This document shows, piece after piece, positions 1 through 8,144 of a stretch of DNA of 46,930 nucleotides. The stretch spans positions 1-46,930 of the forward strand of contig JAEOTR010000063.1 of assembly GCA_016839705.1 (NCBI GenBank). The letters run 5' to 3'. The notes below the pieces were generated by a model. The model was given only the letters and a program-made list of their open reading frames with translations. It was not told the DNA's origin and did no database searches. Position 1 is the first letter of the stretch, and each line of letters opens with the position of its first letter. Position numbers and translations under genes: made by a program. The stretch is from Promethearchaeota archaeon. GTDB lineage: Archaea; Asgardarchaeota; Lokiarchaeia; Sigyniarchaeales; SOKP01.

Positions 1-169
1 ATCCCGCAAAGGGAGCACCTGCAGGTAATTCTCCTTGCTCCTGCAGGTATTGCATGATTTTCATGTAGGATTCTCCCAATAGTTGAGGTAATTGTTCTAC
101 TGAGGTTTTTGTACGTATAGATAAAACCAATTGAGCATCTCGCTCTATTTTTTTACATTTATTCGACAT
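1..169 (-). CDS. GyrI-like effector-binding domain protein, N-terminal part only
   Basis: The reverse strand reads 56 codons from an ATG at 169 and runs off the left edge of the window. The visible protein has the pattern of GyrI-like (AraC-effector-binding) small-molecule domains: a strand ending LVLSIRTKTSVEQLPQ, then a helix LLGESYMKIMQYLQEQGE, then PAGAPFA. This fold binds drugs or other small ligands, either as a sensor or as a sequestering protein. No DNA-binding region precedes it, so it resembles the stand-alone type. A second, complete GyrI-like protein lies at 29775-30260. The family call rests on about 56 residues only. Confidence 0.7.
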   Translation of the reverse strand, partial: MSNKCKKIERDAQLVLSIRTKTSVEQLPQLLGESYMKIMQYLQEQGELPAGAPFAG

Positions 170-339
170 ATGATTTCCACTTCTATTTTTTGAATCTATT
201 TTTAATTATCACAATTTAAAAAGTAAGAAGATGTATATTTTAAAATTAAACAATATTATTTAAATGAATCTCAGTCGTAACTAAATGAATTATTGAGCTT
301 AAGCTTTTAAAATTTGAATCCTTAAGTTATTTATTTATC

Positions 340-2316
340 TTATTCTACAATGCTGCTATATTCATTATACAAAGCATCAATGATCGTCTCGAAAGCTTCC
401 TTAACTCCTTGACTGGTTTTTACTGAAGTTAAATAGTAGCCTAAAAGGTTATTTTTTTCAGCAAATTCTTGAACTTTTGAAAAATCAATATTGTTTTCAT
501 CTATCAGATCCGCTTTATTAGCAATTATTATTATCGGAATATCTCCGCAAGTTCTTTTTATTTGTTCATGCCAATCTGAAATTTGAGTAATAATATCCCT
601 CTCTTGATCATCCTCTCTAAGGCTGTAAACAATTATAGCCGCTCCACTATTATTAAAAAAGTCTTGATGAAGAAAATGAAATTTTTTACCACCCGCGATA
701 TCCCAAAAAAGTAATCTAACTATATCACCTTCGATTTCTTTGTCAAATACTGAATACTGAGCTCCAATTGTCTTAACATAATCCTTTTTAAAAATGTTTT
801 TAGTGTATCGACTAATTAAGGAAGATGTACCTGCTCTCGTATCTCCTACAACAGCTATCTTAAACCTTAATTTATATGGGTACTTCTTTACTGGATTTTG
901 ATAGTTTGTTATAATTCCTTGGGAAAGTGAAGAGAGAACGTTTTCAAAACCCTCTGAATCTGTTTCCGATATTTCAATATAGGCAGAAATATTTAATTTC
1001 ATCGCAAGAGATTTACCTTGTTCTGTGGTTATGTTTTTACCCTCACCTAAACCTACAAGAAATATAGGCATGTGAGAATAGGTATCTTTCATTTCTGGTC
1101 GATTAAATTTTAGATCAGTAGCTTCTTTCAACATAGAGTAAAAGTCTTTAATTAGATTAATCGAATCTGGATCACTTTTATCATAAACTAGTATTGCTCC
1201 GCTAGCACCCTTACAATATGATTGGATGTAAGATCTCCAGCGCATTTCAGACGAAATATCCCAGAGTTGTAATTTTACTTTTTTATCAGAAATGTCTATG
1301 GTTTTTGGATAAAATCCTACACCCATAGTGTCTCTTTGACCTTCCCCTCCTGGAATAGGAGGCATTAGGAGTAATTCAGTTGCCTGTTCAGATTTTAAGC
1401 CTAAAATAACCACTTTAAAAATGAAATCATAAATTTTTGCCAGATCACTAAAATGAGCTAAAAAACTTTCATATCTTCGGATTTTTTTGCGAAGTTCATA
1501 TAACTGAGTTCTTCCCGTACTTGAAAGTTTAATATCTAAGACACGTTTTAAAATAGCTTCCGCTTGACCTTTACTTATAGTTTTCTCATATTTATTATAG
1601 AGATCATGTGCTATTTTCGAAATTAACCAATCCAAATCATTTTCTTTGAGAAGATACTCAATTATATGTATTGTTTTAACTTTTGGGTCTCTAATCCATG
1701 CATCATCTACAATCATTTCTTGTTCTATATCGGTTACCAAATTCTCTTTACTATAATCACATTTTTTAAGAAATTTTTCTAAATTTTTTAATTGGGCATC
1801 AGTCAAAAAATCAATTTTAATTGTTTGACTAATTCGGAGGGTTGTGTCTTGACTTATAATGCAAACTCCTCTAGGTGATAAGTCTATAACTTTAAAGGTA
1901 ACATCTCTACCACTCCCTAAAGATATGAAAACTAAATCATCAACTGTTATAGGATAGTTGGTTAACTCTCTTTTGACAATACTTTCGACTCGTGGGATTT
2001 TTCTTAATTCTATATTAACTGGTGCTAAAGTAACTTTTTGAGCAGGTTGGGGTGTAACTTTTTGTATTTCTATTGTATCATTAATGATTGTGCCTGTATT
2101 TTTCCTTAACCTTGAATCCATTCGAATAATTCCCAATCCTTCATCTGATGGATCATTTCGCATAGCAACACTCACACTTTCTTTTTCCCCATTAAGTTTT
2201 ATAAAATCCTTATGTTGAATGCTTAATTTCTTCATAACATCCGAATCAATTCTTATAATATTACGTCTGATGTCTCTTGATTTAGCTTTATGAATACGTA
2301 ATATAATTTGATCCAT
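340..2316 (-). CDS. CDC48/VAT N-domain fused to two Ras-like (pseudo)GTPase domains
   Basis: This 658-residue protein has an unusual domain order. Residues 1-90 read like the double-psi barrel of CDC48/VAT (LRIHKAKSRDIRRNIIRID, then VMKKLSIQHKDFIKL, then DEGLGIIRMDSRLRKNTG), and about 91-170 like the second CDC48-N subdomain (QKVTLAP, TNYPITVDDLVFI, SPRGV). A helical linker spans about 175-295. A Ras-like fold without a P-loop covers about 298-470: LWDIS is kept but no GxxxxGKS. A second Ras-like domain covers about 485-650 with GDTRAGTS at 491-498, WDIAGG at 538 and NKAD at 600. The P-loop lysine is threonine (residue 497, codon ACA). CDC48-N normally recruits cofactors and ubiquitin-like clients to an AAA ATPase; here the AAA rings are absent. 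The C-terminal domain is a close paralogue of the next gene upstream. The domain calls are confident; a scaffold role is inference. Confidence 0.82.
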   Translation of the reverse strand: MDQIILRIHKAKSRDIRRNIIRIDSDVMKKLSIQHKDFIKLNGEKESVSVAMRNDPSDEGLGIIRMDSRLRKNTGTIINDTIEIQKVTPQPAQKVTLAPVNIELRKIPRVESIVKRELTNYPITVDDLVFISLGSGRDVTFKVIDLSPRGVCIISQDTTLRISQTIKIDFLTDAQLKNLEKFLKKCDYSKENLVTDIEQEMIVDDAWIRDPKVKTIHIIEYLLKENDLDWLISKIAHDLYNKYEKTISKGQAEAILKRVLDIKLSSTGRTQLYELRKKIRRYESFLAHFSDLAKIYDFIFKVVILGLKSEQATELLLMPPIPGGEGQRDTMGVGFYPKTIDISDKKVKLQLWDISSEMRWRSYIQSYCKGASGAILVYDKSDPDSINLIKDFYSMLKEATDLKFNRPEMKDTYSHMPIFLVGLGEGKNITTEQGKSLAMKLNISAYIEISETDSEGFENVLSSLSQGIITNYQNPVKKYPYKLRFKIAVVGDTRAGTSSLISRYTKNIFKKDYVKTIGAQYSVFDKEIEGDIVRLLFWDIAGGKKFHFLHQDFFNNSGAAIIVYSLREDDQERDIITQISDWHEQIKRTCGDIPIIIIANKADLIDENNIDFSKVQEFAEKNNLLGYYLTSVKTSQGVKEAFETIIDALYNEYSSIVE

Positions 2317-2349
2317 TTTTTATCACATCGATATTCATATTTTGTAATC

Positions 2350-2949
2350 TTATTCAGAATTAAGGGTCTTATAATTCAATGCTTCTATAATTGCATTAAA
2401 AGCTTGTGTAACTCCTTTTCCTGTTTTTGCTGAGGTTTTATAGTACCCAAGAAACGAATTTTTTTTTACTATATCCTGAATCGAAGAATCATTTATTTTA
2501 GTCTCATCTACTAAATCCACCTTGTTGGCGAATACAACTATTGGGATTTCCCCACAATATTTAGTAAGAAGCTTGTACCAATATGTTATATGATTAAAAC
2601 TTTCCCTACCGAATTCATTTTCTTCAAGACTGTACACGATTATAGCTGCTCTACTATTTTTAAAGAAATTTGGTCTTAAAAAGTGGAATTTATCTTGTCC
2701 TGCGATATCCCAAAACATTAACCTAATTTTATCATTATTGATTTCTTTATCATATGTATAGAATTGTGCCCCTAGAGTCTTTATATATTCCTTTTTGAAA
2801 GAACCTTGAGTGTATTTCATAATTAAGGTTGTCTTACCTACTCTTCCATCCCCTACGATTGTTACCTTATATCTAAATTTTCGACTAGTATCAAGTTCCC
2901 TAATTCCATTAATTCCTTTTTTTTTCTCTACTTCCATAATATTTCTCAA
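2350..2949 (-). CDS. Rab/Ras-like small GTPase
   Basis: This is a small GTPase of about 200 residues with all G motifs: GDGRVGKTT (G1), WDIAGQ (G3), NKVD (G4) and TSAKTG (G5). It should bind and hydrolyse GTP as a switch. I chose the TTG at 2949 because a perfect AGGAGG lies 6 nt upstream of it. An ATG four codons later (2937) is the alternative but is far from that site. It resembles the C-terminal GTPase domain of the adjacent CDC48-N fusion (shared FKK-Y-KT-GAQ and FWDIAG-KFHFL patterns), so the two probably arose by local duplication. They are 33 nt apart on the same strand, with this gene upstream. There is no C-terminal prenylation cysteine. Confidence 0.92.
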   Translation of the reverse strand: MRNIMEVEKKKGINGIRELDTSRKFRYKVTIVGDGRVGKTTLIMKYTQGSFKKEYIKTLGAQFYTYDKEINNDKIRLMFWDIAGQDKFHFLRPNFFKNSRAAIIVYSLEENEFGRESFNHITYWYKLLTKYCGEIPIVVFANKVDLVDETKINDSSIQDIVKKNSFLGYYKTSAKTGKGVTQAFNAIIEALNYKTLNSE

Positions 2950-2955
2950 AAGATT

Positions 2956-2961
2956 CCTCCT
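2956..2961 (-). promoter_or_regulatory. Strong Shine-Dalgarno AGGAGG that selects a TTG start
   Basis: On the reverse strand AGGAGG is followed by AATCTT and then TTG (2949-2947). The 6-nt spacing fits the TTG and not the ATG at 2937, so it decides the start of the small GTPase. Confidence 0.65.
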
Positions 2962-3192
2962 CTTTTTTATAAAAAAAACATGTCCAGTATAATATTGGAC
3001 GTCCAAATTTATTATGGACGTCTAAAATTATTAAGGACAGTTTCATATTTAAATCTTTGGATCCTTGACAAAAATATCTAAAAGAATTGCTTTCTCTATA
3101 ATTACTTCAGTAGAATTAGGTTTTATGGTAAAATTAATATGAATACCTAATTATTATTTAATTTGAAATTAAAGAAATTTAAGATATCAATC

Positions 3193-3570
3193 ATGTATCG
3201 AATCGAGAAAATCGGGGAGAATAAGTTTTACATAAAAGCATTAGGCTTATTCCCACCCCCAGTAGCAAAACGTTTCATAAAGGAGTTTAGAAAGAAGACA
3301 AAAAAATTAAATGAATTCTCTGTAATTGTGGATGGTGTAGATGTTATTTTTCTTAATCTCGAATCGTTCGGAATTATTTTAGACTTCCTTAAAGAAAATA
3401 ATGAGAGATTAGGCAAATCTTCTTGGATAATATCCAAAAATCCACCTTTAGATAAAGAAATCGAAACACTTTTAGAAAGAGCTGATTCTCCTAAAAGGAA
3501 AATTGTCCAAACTCTTGAAGAAGCAAAGGAATGGATTGGGGTTAGTGATATAACAATAATCCGGGATTAG
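3193..3570 (+). CDS. SpoIIAA/STAS-like protein of unknown role
   Basis: This encodes about 125 residues with an alternating beta-alpha pattern (MYRIEKIGENKFYIKALGLF, a helix with IKEFRKKTKKL, then FSVIVDGVDV). It fits a small STAS/SpoIIAA-like fold used in anti-sigma antagonists and lipid-binding modules. No phosphorylatable serine motif of classical SpoIIAA is obvious. I prefer the ATG at 3193; a TTG start 30 nt upstream (3163) would add ten residues, and neither has a clear ribosome binding site. It ends just before, and converges with, the methyltransferase gene. The fold assignment is by pattern only. Confidence 0.6.
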   Translation: MYRIEKIGENKFYIKALGLFPPPVAKRFIKEFRKKTKKLNEFSVIVDGVDVIFLNLESFGIILDFLKENNERLGKSSWIISKNPPLDKEIETLLERADSPKRKIVQTLEEAKEWIGVSDITIIRD

Positions 3571-3596
3571 TGCTCTCTAATGATAAAGACAATGAC

Positions 3597-4397
3597 TTAA
3601 TCTAATCTTAATCGCTCTTTACATAAATCAATAGCCTTTTGATTGTTATCTACCCCTATCCATTTCCTTTTTAATTTATTCGCTACAGCTAAAGTTGTAC
3701 CTGTTCCACAAAAAAAGTCAGCAATAAGTTCTCCTTCATTTGAAGAGGATAGAATGATCCTTTCAAGCAATTTTTCTGGTTTTTGGGTTGGATATCCTAA
3801 ATACTCTTTGGATCTAGTTCTAGTTTGATATGAATATATATCATTCCAGACATCCCCTACTGCATTTCCAGGTTTTTCGTCTAAATATTGTTTGCCACCA
3901 CGTCTTTTTCTATAGATACGTCCATCCTCATCCTTATATCGAAACATTTTCTTGATATAGTCTTTTTTATAGGGGATATATTGCTTATTGAAAGTGTATA
4001 TATCAGATTTAGTATAATACAAGATTGTATCATGTTGGCGTACCCATCCTTTAACCTGACTTTTGAATCCGGATACACTTCCCACATTCCATATAATCTC
4101 TCTTCTAAAGTATTTTTTATGGAAGATATTATCGCACAAGAGTTTAAGATCAAATACAGCATTCGCATCTGAATGACAATAAAAGCTACCAGAACTCTTT
4201 AGAAGTCGATGCATTTCTTTTACTCTTAGCTCCATAAAATGTAAATAATCTTCTAAGGAGTTCCATTTATCGTCAAATTCTTTATAATCAACACCGGTAT
4301 AGAAAGGAGGATCTATGTAAATTAGGTCAATAAACTCAGAGTTAAGTTTTCTTAAGAATTCTAAATTTTCTGCCAAGTATACTGTATTCAATTTCAT
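3597..4397 (-). CDS. Beta-class DNA methyltransferase (N6-adenine or N4-cytosine)
   Basis: This 266-residue enzyme would transfer a methyl group from S-adenosylmethionine to an exocyclic amine of DNA. The catalytic motif IV DPPF is at 29-32 (IYIDPPFYTG). The SAM-binding motif I ADFFCGTGTT is at 226-235, with YPTQKP just before it. The order IV before I marks the beta class. The size is that of an orphan or type III/type II-like methylase with a compact target-recognition part (about 100-190). No restriction endonuclease is adjacent. The ATG at 4397 begins at the conserved MKLNTVYLAENLEFL segment; a TTG at 4430 is less likely. It is divergent from a deoxyribosyltransferase-like gene that starts 20-38 bp away. 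Confidence 0.9.
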   Translation of the reverse strand: MKLNTVYLAENLEFLRKLNSEFIDLIYIDPPFYTGVDYKEFDDKWNSLEDYLHFMELRVKEMHRLLKSSGSFYCHSDANAVFDLKLLCDNIFHKKYFRREIIWNVGSVSGFKSQVKGWVRQHDTILYYTKSDIYTFNKQYIPYKKDYIKKMFRYKDEDGRIYRKRRGGKQYLDEKPGNAVGDVWNDIYSYQTRTRSKEYLGYPTQKPEKLLERIILSSSNEGELIADFFCGTGTTLAVANKLKRKWIGVDNNQKAIDLCKERLRLD

Positions 4398-4435
4398 TAG
4401 GAAGTTAAATAGAACTAATGATTTATACAATTATA

Positions 4436-4819
4436 ATGAGTAAGGAACGATTAAATAAGAATTTCTTGGATGAATTTAAGGATTATGATTTTTCTAAGAT
4501 TCAAGAGGATAAAATCTATCTTGTTGGATCCATACGCTTTAAGGATTATTTCATCAAAATTGAATCGATTTTACAAATTCTATTAAAAAAAATTGTATAC
4601 ATTTGTTCTGTTGATGGATTATTAAATAAAGAAAAGTTTTCCCTGATGGAATGGGAAAGCTTACAAGAAATTGCCTTAAGAAAGTTAGAAGAACAAGACG
4701 CGATATTAGTTTTAGATGTACATAATTATATTGGGGAACATTCTAGGGAAGAAATCGAACTATTTGAAAAAAAATATAAAAAACCAATATATTACCTAAC
4801 CAAATTAAAGAGAAGTTAG
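4436..4819 (+). CDS. Nucleoside 2-deoxyribosyltransferase-like protein
   Basis: About 127 residues. The segment IYLVGSIRFKDYFIKIE matches the start of the nucleoside deoxyribosyltransferase/DUF4406-like fold. The part with LRKLEEQDAILVLD, then YIGEHSREEIELFEKKYKKPIYYL, matches the end, with its typical IGE-(S/T)-R-E-I signature. Relatives cleave or exchange N-glycosidic bonds of (deoxy)nucleosides or nucleotides. The ATG at 4436 is preferred; an in-frame ATG at 4418 would bring the gene to within 20 bp of the divergent methyltransferase start. The pairing with a DNA methylase may reflect nucleotide or DNA modification, but this is only suggestive. Confidence 0.72.
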   Translation: MSKERLNKNFLDEFKDYDFSKIQEDKIYLVGSIRFKDYFIKIESILQILLKKIVYICSVDGLLNKEKFSLMEWESLQEIALRKLEEQDAILVLDVHNYIGEHSREEIELFEKKYKKPIYYLTKLKRS

Positions 4820-4974
4820 AGAAAGATCTTTAGCATTTCAAGCAAATTTTTCTCAAGCATTTAAAATCAGCATGTAAATCATTAATTTAATAATCTCATT
4901 TTTTTTTTAAGAAAAAACTGACATTAAGATATAAACTATTAATAGGAAAAATTATCTAAGGGTTTAAACGTAAA

Positions 4975-5955
4975 ATGGAATTGTTCCAAGTTTTTTGGGA
5001 CGAGGGGAAACAACTATTTTTAGAATTCAAAAAGGATGAAAAGGAAAATCAGATTCTTTTACCAGAAAAAATCAAACGTTTAAACTTAAAATTTGATATA
5101 TCAAAACCATATAGAAAAGATGTTCCTTCTAACCAACTACCATATTTAGTGTCTATAAAAAAGCTCTATTATTCTACCGAGTTTCTATGTTTTTCAATTG
5201 ATTTGAACGAGATCTTTGGTTATGATGATTTACAAATTAGAGTATTAAGATTAAATATTTTTTTATACTCTGGGCAACGCTATGAATGCACCTTCCAAGA
5301 GAAATTTAACATATCTGATATCTGGGTAAACGAGGATTGTTATGATGGATTTGAGTTTATAGAGTTAGGAGCAAAAAGAAGCCAACAAAACACTATCACA
5401 CGAGAGAAATTCTATAAAGAGGTTAAAACAGATCCTGACAAGAATAAACACGAAAGTACGGTTATATATGAAAAAAGCAGCGTTAAAAGTATATCTGTTG
5501 ACGAATCTATAATCTCAATGATTAGGGAAAGTAACAACACGTTGAAAAGCATAGAACAACACTTAATAAATTTAAATTCAACTATTCAGAATGTATCGAT
5601 GGCAAATATTTCCTATGCTCAGACTCTTCGTCTTCCTAATAGAAATTCTGGTCCTGGCATCGAAAGGATCAAAATACCATCAAACCCAAGTTTAATCCAA
5701 GGTCAAATGTCCTCCGGTAAATTAATGGTAATCAAAGAAATGAAAACTATTTTCAAACAGAATATTGATGAGAATTCAACTTTTAATATTAAGAATATTT
5801 TGAAGCCTTTAACTGAGGAAGAACTTAACAAGATGATGTTAGATGATGAAAAGCTAAAAGAAAAAGAAGCAGCAGCAATAAGTAAGCAAATACAGAGATT
5901 TAAGAAAGAACGAGAAAAGGTAGTAAAACTTGAGGAATTGAAAAAACCAAAATAA
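4975..5955 (+). CDS. Protein of unknown function with a C-terminal coiled coil
   Basis: I do not recognise this 326-residue protein. Residues 1-135 look beta-rich and globular, with strands such as LFQVFWDEGKQLFLEF and LYYSTEFLCFSIDL. The middle (about 140-275) is polar and of low complexity with a short helix (IISMIRESNNTLKSIEQHL). The last 45 residues are highly charged and helical (EEELNKMMLDDEKLKEKEAA, then KERE), consistent with a coiled coil. There is no signal peptide or membrane segment. A gap of about 100 nt separates it from the GPN GTPase on the same strand. Confidence 0.75.
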   Translation: MELFQVFWDEGKQLFLEFKKDEKENQILLPEKIKRLNLKFDISKPYRKDVPSNQLPYLVSIKKLYYSTEFLCFSIDLNEIFGYDDLQIRVLRLNIFLYSGQRYECTFQEKFNISDIWVNEDCYDGFEFIELGAKRSQQNTITREKFYKEVKTDPDKNKHESTVIYEKSSVKSISVDESIISMIRESNNTLKSIEQHLINLNSTIQNVSMANISYAQTLRLPNRNSGPGIERIKIPSNPSLIQGQMSSGKLMVIKEMKTIFKQNIDENSTFNIKNILKPLTEEELNKMMLDDEKLKEKEAAAISKQIQRFKKEREKVVKLEELKKPK

Positions 5956-6046
5956 AGAATTAATTTTTTAATAGAACCCTTTTAACTGGAGAGCAAATCT
6001 TTAATTATTTTCTAATATTGGATATAAAGAGGTAATATATTCAATA

Positions 6047-6051
6047 GAGGT
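6047..6051 (+). promoter_or_regulatory. Shine-Dalgarno GAGGT ahead of a putative ATT start
   Basis: GAGGT lies 8 nt upstream of the ATT codon at 6060, which is the only position that gives the GPN GTPase a normal N-terminus. It overlaps the in-frame TAG at 6045-6047 that closes the reading frame upstream. Confidence 0.5.
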
Positions 6052-6059
6052 TATATAAA

Positions 6060-6836
6060 ATTTTATTAAATTATATTATAGGTACAGCGGGAAGTGGCAA
6101 GAGTACTCTAACTGGGGAGTTAAAAGAATATATTGTAAATAGGAATCCAGAGACTTCCGCGATTACAATGAATTTAGATCCTGGTGTCAAAACCATGTCT
6201 TATGTACCGGATATTGACATTAGAGATTATATTGTTTTAGAAGAAGTAATGGAACAATATGAATTGGGACCAAATGGGGCTATGATTTTAGCTTCTGATC
6301 TGATGGTCAATTATTTAGATGATTTGAAAGACGAAATTGACGAATATAACCCGGAATGGATAATTGTTGATACTGCAGGACAACTGGAATTGTTTGCGTT
6401 TAGAGAAACTGGGCCATTAATAGCTAGTGCCTTAGGATTTGGTGATATTCAAAGATCTGTTTGTTTTCTTTTCGATTCAAACTTCGTTCTTAGACCTAAT
6501 GGTTTTATATCAACCTTACTTTTAGCTGCTTCCGTTCAATTTCGGTTTAGAAACATCTCGCAAGTAAATATTTTATCTAAAGTAGATCTTATCGATGAAG
6601 ATCAAATTGAAATGATTGTTAATTGGAGTCAAGACTTCCAAGCGTTAGAAGATTCAACAAATGAAAGAGAAAAAGGATTGATTAGAGAATTATCCATGTT
6701 GATCTCAGAAGTTTTTATCCAAATGGGATCAACAAGTGAATTAGTTCCCTGTTCAGTAAAGGAAGATGATGGGTTAAATATTCTATTTGGGAACTTGCAA
6801 AGAGTTTTTGATTCCGATGAATCAAAACATTATTAA
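6060..6836 (+). CDS. GPN-loop GTPase (ATP-binding XAB1 family), apparent ATT start
   Basis: GPN-loop GTPases are homodimeric; the eukaryotic members help assemble and import RNA polymerase II. The P-loop GTAGSGKST is encoded from 6081, so the gene must begin upstream of the first ATG (6168), which lies after the P-loop. The diagnostic GPN triad is present (YELGPNGAM, about residues 70-72), as are VDTAGQ and SKVDLID (the guanine motif has Ser where Asn is usual). The frame is open back to 6048 but has no ATG, GTG or TTG before the P-loop. An ATT at 6060 with GAGGT 8 nt upstream would give MLLNYIIGTAGSGKS, the normal length for the family (258 residues). A local frameshift or sequencing error is the alternative. 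Confidence 0.85.
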   Translation: MLLNYIIGTAGSGKSTLTGELKEYIVNRNPETSAITMNLDPGVKTMSYVPDIDIRDYIVLEEVMEQYELGPNGAMILASDLMVNYLDDLKDEIDEYNPEWIIVDTAGQLELFAFRETGPLIASALGFGDIQRSVCFLFDSNFVLRPNGFISTLLLAASVQFRFRNISQVNILSKVDLIDEDQIEMIVNWSQDFQALEDSTNEREKGLIRELSMLISEVFIQMGSTSELVPCSVKEDDGLNILFGNLQRVFDSDESKHY

Positions 6837-6885
6837 TCAAAATAAGTTCTAAAAGTAAATATATTCAAAAATTTACTACAAGAGT

Positions 6886-7983
6886 ATGAAGATTATCGGA
6901 CCAATAGCTGGTGTCGGTTCAAGATTAAGACCATTTACATTCAGTAAACCGAAAGCTTTTTTAACTGTCGCAGGAAAAACAGTGTTAGACCATATACTTG
7001 AGAAATTTAGTAATACTTTTGATCCTTCTACAGAATTAATCCTAATCGTTGGACATAAAAAAAGACAAATTATTAACTATGTAAAAGACAATTATATGGA
7101 TAAATTTAAACTCATTTTCATTGAACAACCTCCAAGGGGATATTTAGATGGTATCCCATTTTTTGGTGGACTTGGTGAAGCAGTTTATTTATCAAATGTA
7201 AGATTCAAAAAACAAGACTTTAAAACCAAAGAACAAAACAAAAGAGAAGGGTCACTTATTTTTTTAGGGGACATGATTCCGATTGATGAATATTCTTATT
7301 TAATGTATCGATATTTTGAATCAGATGTAGATGGAATCATTACAGTAATGGAAGTTCCTAATGAAGATGCTAGTTCATATGGAATTGTTACTGTTGATAA
7401 AGATTCGATTATACAAAACCTTGTTGAAAAACCAACGGATTTTATTTCTAATTTAGCAATTGCGGGTATCTATGCCTTTTCTTATTCAGCTACTCTTGCC
7501 CTTTTCAAAATAATTAAAGGTTATATAGATCAGAGGTCGGAAAATACAAAAGAAATATTTTTAACTCAAAGTTTACAAGATCTCGTGGAAGAAGGTTTTA
7601 AAATCGAAGCTGTGAAATTAAAACAAGGGATTCTTGATTTCGGTAGACCTTCTGAATTATTAAAAGGAAATAAATTCCTATTGACGCAGGCATCTGTTAA
7701 AAGGGAAGATTTCCATAAGTTTAACATAACAATTGATCGTTCATTTATAAAAAATCCTATTTTTTTAGGTGAAAATACTAAAATTATAAATTCTGTGATC
7801 GGTCCATTTGTTTCTATAGGGAAAAATTCAAATATCGAGAATTGCATTTTAGAAAATAGTGTAATTGAAGAACGAGCTGATTTACAGAATATAATCTCTA
7901 GTAATTCAATTATAGGATGTGATGTAAAAATAAAAAATATTAGCAAAGATAACTTAATTATTGGGGATAAAAGCAGATCCTAA
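6886..7983 (+). CDS. Sugar-phosphate nucleotidyltransferase with left-handed beta-helix tail
   Basis: This 365-residue enzyme would make an NDP-sugar from an NTP and a sugar 1-phosphate. The N-terminus PIAGVGSRLRPFTFSKPK is the nucleotide-binding signature. FLGDMIP holds the metal-binding Asp, and VEKPTDF is the conserved lysine motif. About 270-360 has hexapeptide-type repeats (IINSVIGPFVSIGKNSNIEN, then VIEERADLQNIISSNSIIG) typical of a left-handed beta-helix. The base and sugar cannot be fixed from sequence; glucose-1-phosphate thymidylyl- or uridylyl- and mannose-1-phosphate guanylyltransferases are the nearest types. It follows the GPN GTPase by 49 nt and may be cotranscribed. Products would feed glycan synthesis, for example protein N-glycosylation. 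Confidence 0.88.
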   Translation: MKIIGPIAGVGSRLRPFTFSKPKAFLTVAGKTVLDHILEKFSNTFDPSTELILIVGHKKRQIINYVKDNYMDKFKLIFIEQPPRGYLDGIPFFGGLGEAVYLSNVRFKKQDFKTKEQNKREGSLIFLGDMIPIDEYSYLMYRYFESDVDGIITVMEVPNEDASSYGIVTVDKDSIIQNLVEKPTDFISNLAIAGIYAFSYSATLALFKIIKGYIDQRSENTKEIFLTQSLQDLVEEGFKIEAVKLKQGILDFGRPSELLKGNKFLLTQASVKREDFHKFNITIDRSFIKNPIFLGENTKIINSVIGPFVSIGKNSNIENCILENSVIEERADLQNIISSNSIIGCDVKIKNISKDNLIIGDKSRS

Positions 7984-8115
7984 TCACATTCCTCAACAAT
8001 ATCCAATAAAGTTAAAAATATAAGATTAGTAAGTTCTCTATAATATAATTAAATATTAATTATAGTAAGATTAAAATAGTAATTAATAACTTCAAGATTT
8101 TAAATGTATTAGAAA

Positions 8116-8124
8116 TTTAAATAA
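8116..8124 (+). promoter_or_regulatory. TATA-like box for a leaderless gene
   Basis: TTTAAATAA is centred about 25 nt before the ATG at 8145, the spacing expected for an archaeal promoter whose transcript begins at or very near the start codon. No ribosome binding site lies between them. Confidence 0.45.
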
Positions 8125-8144
8125 CACTTACTTCGTTATAAATC

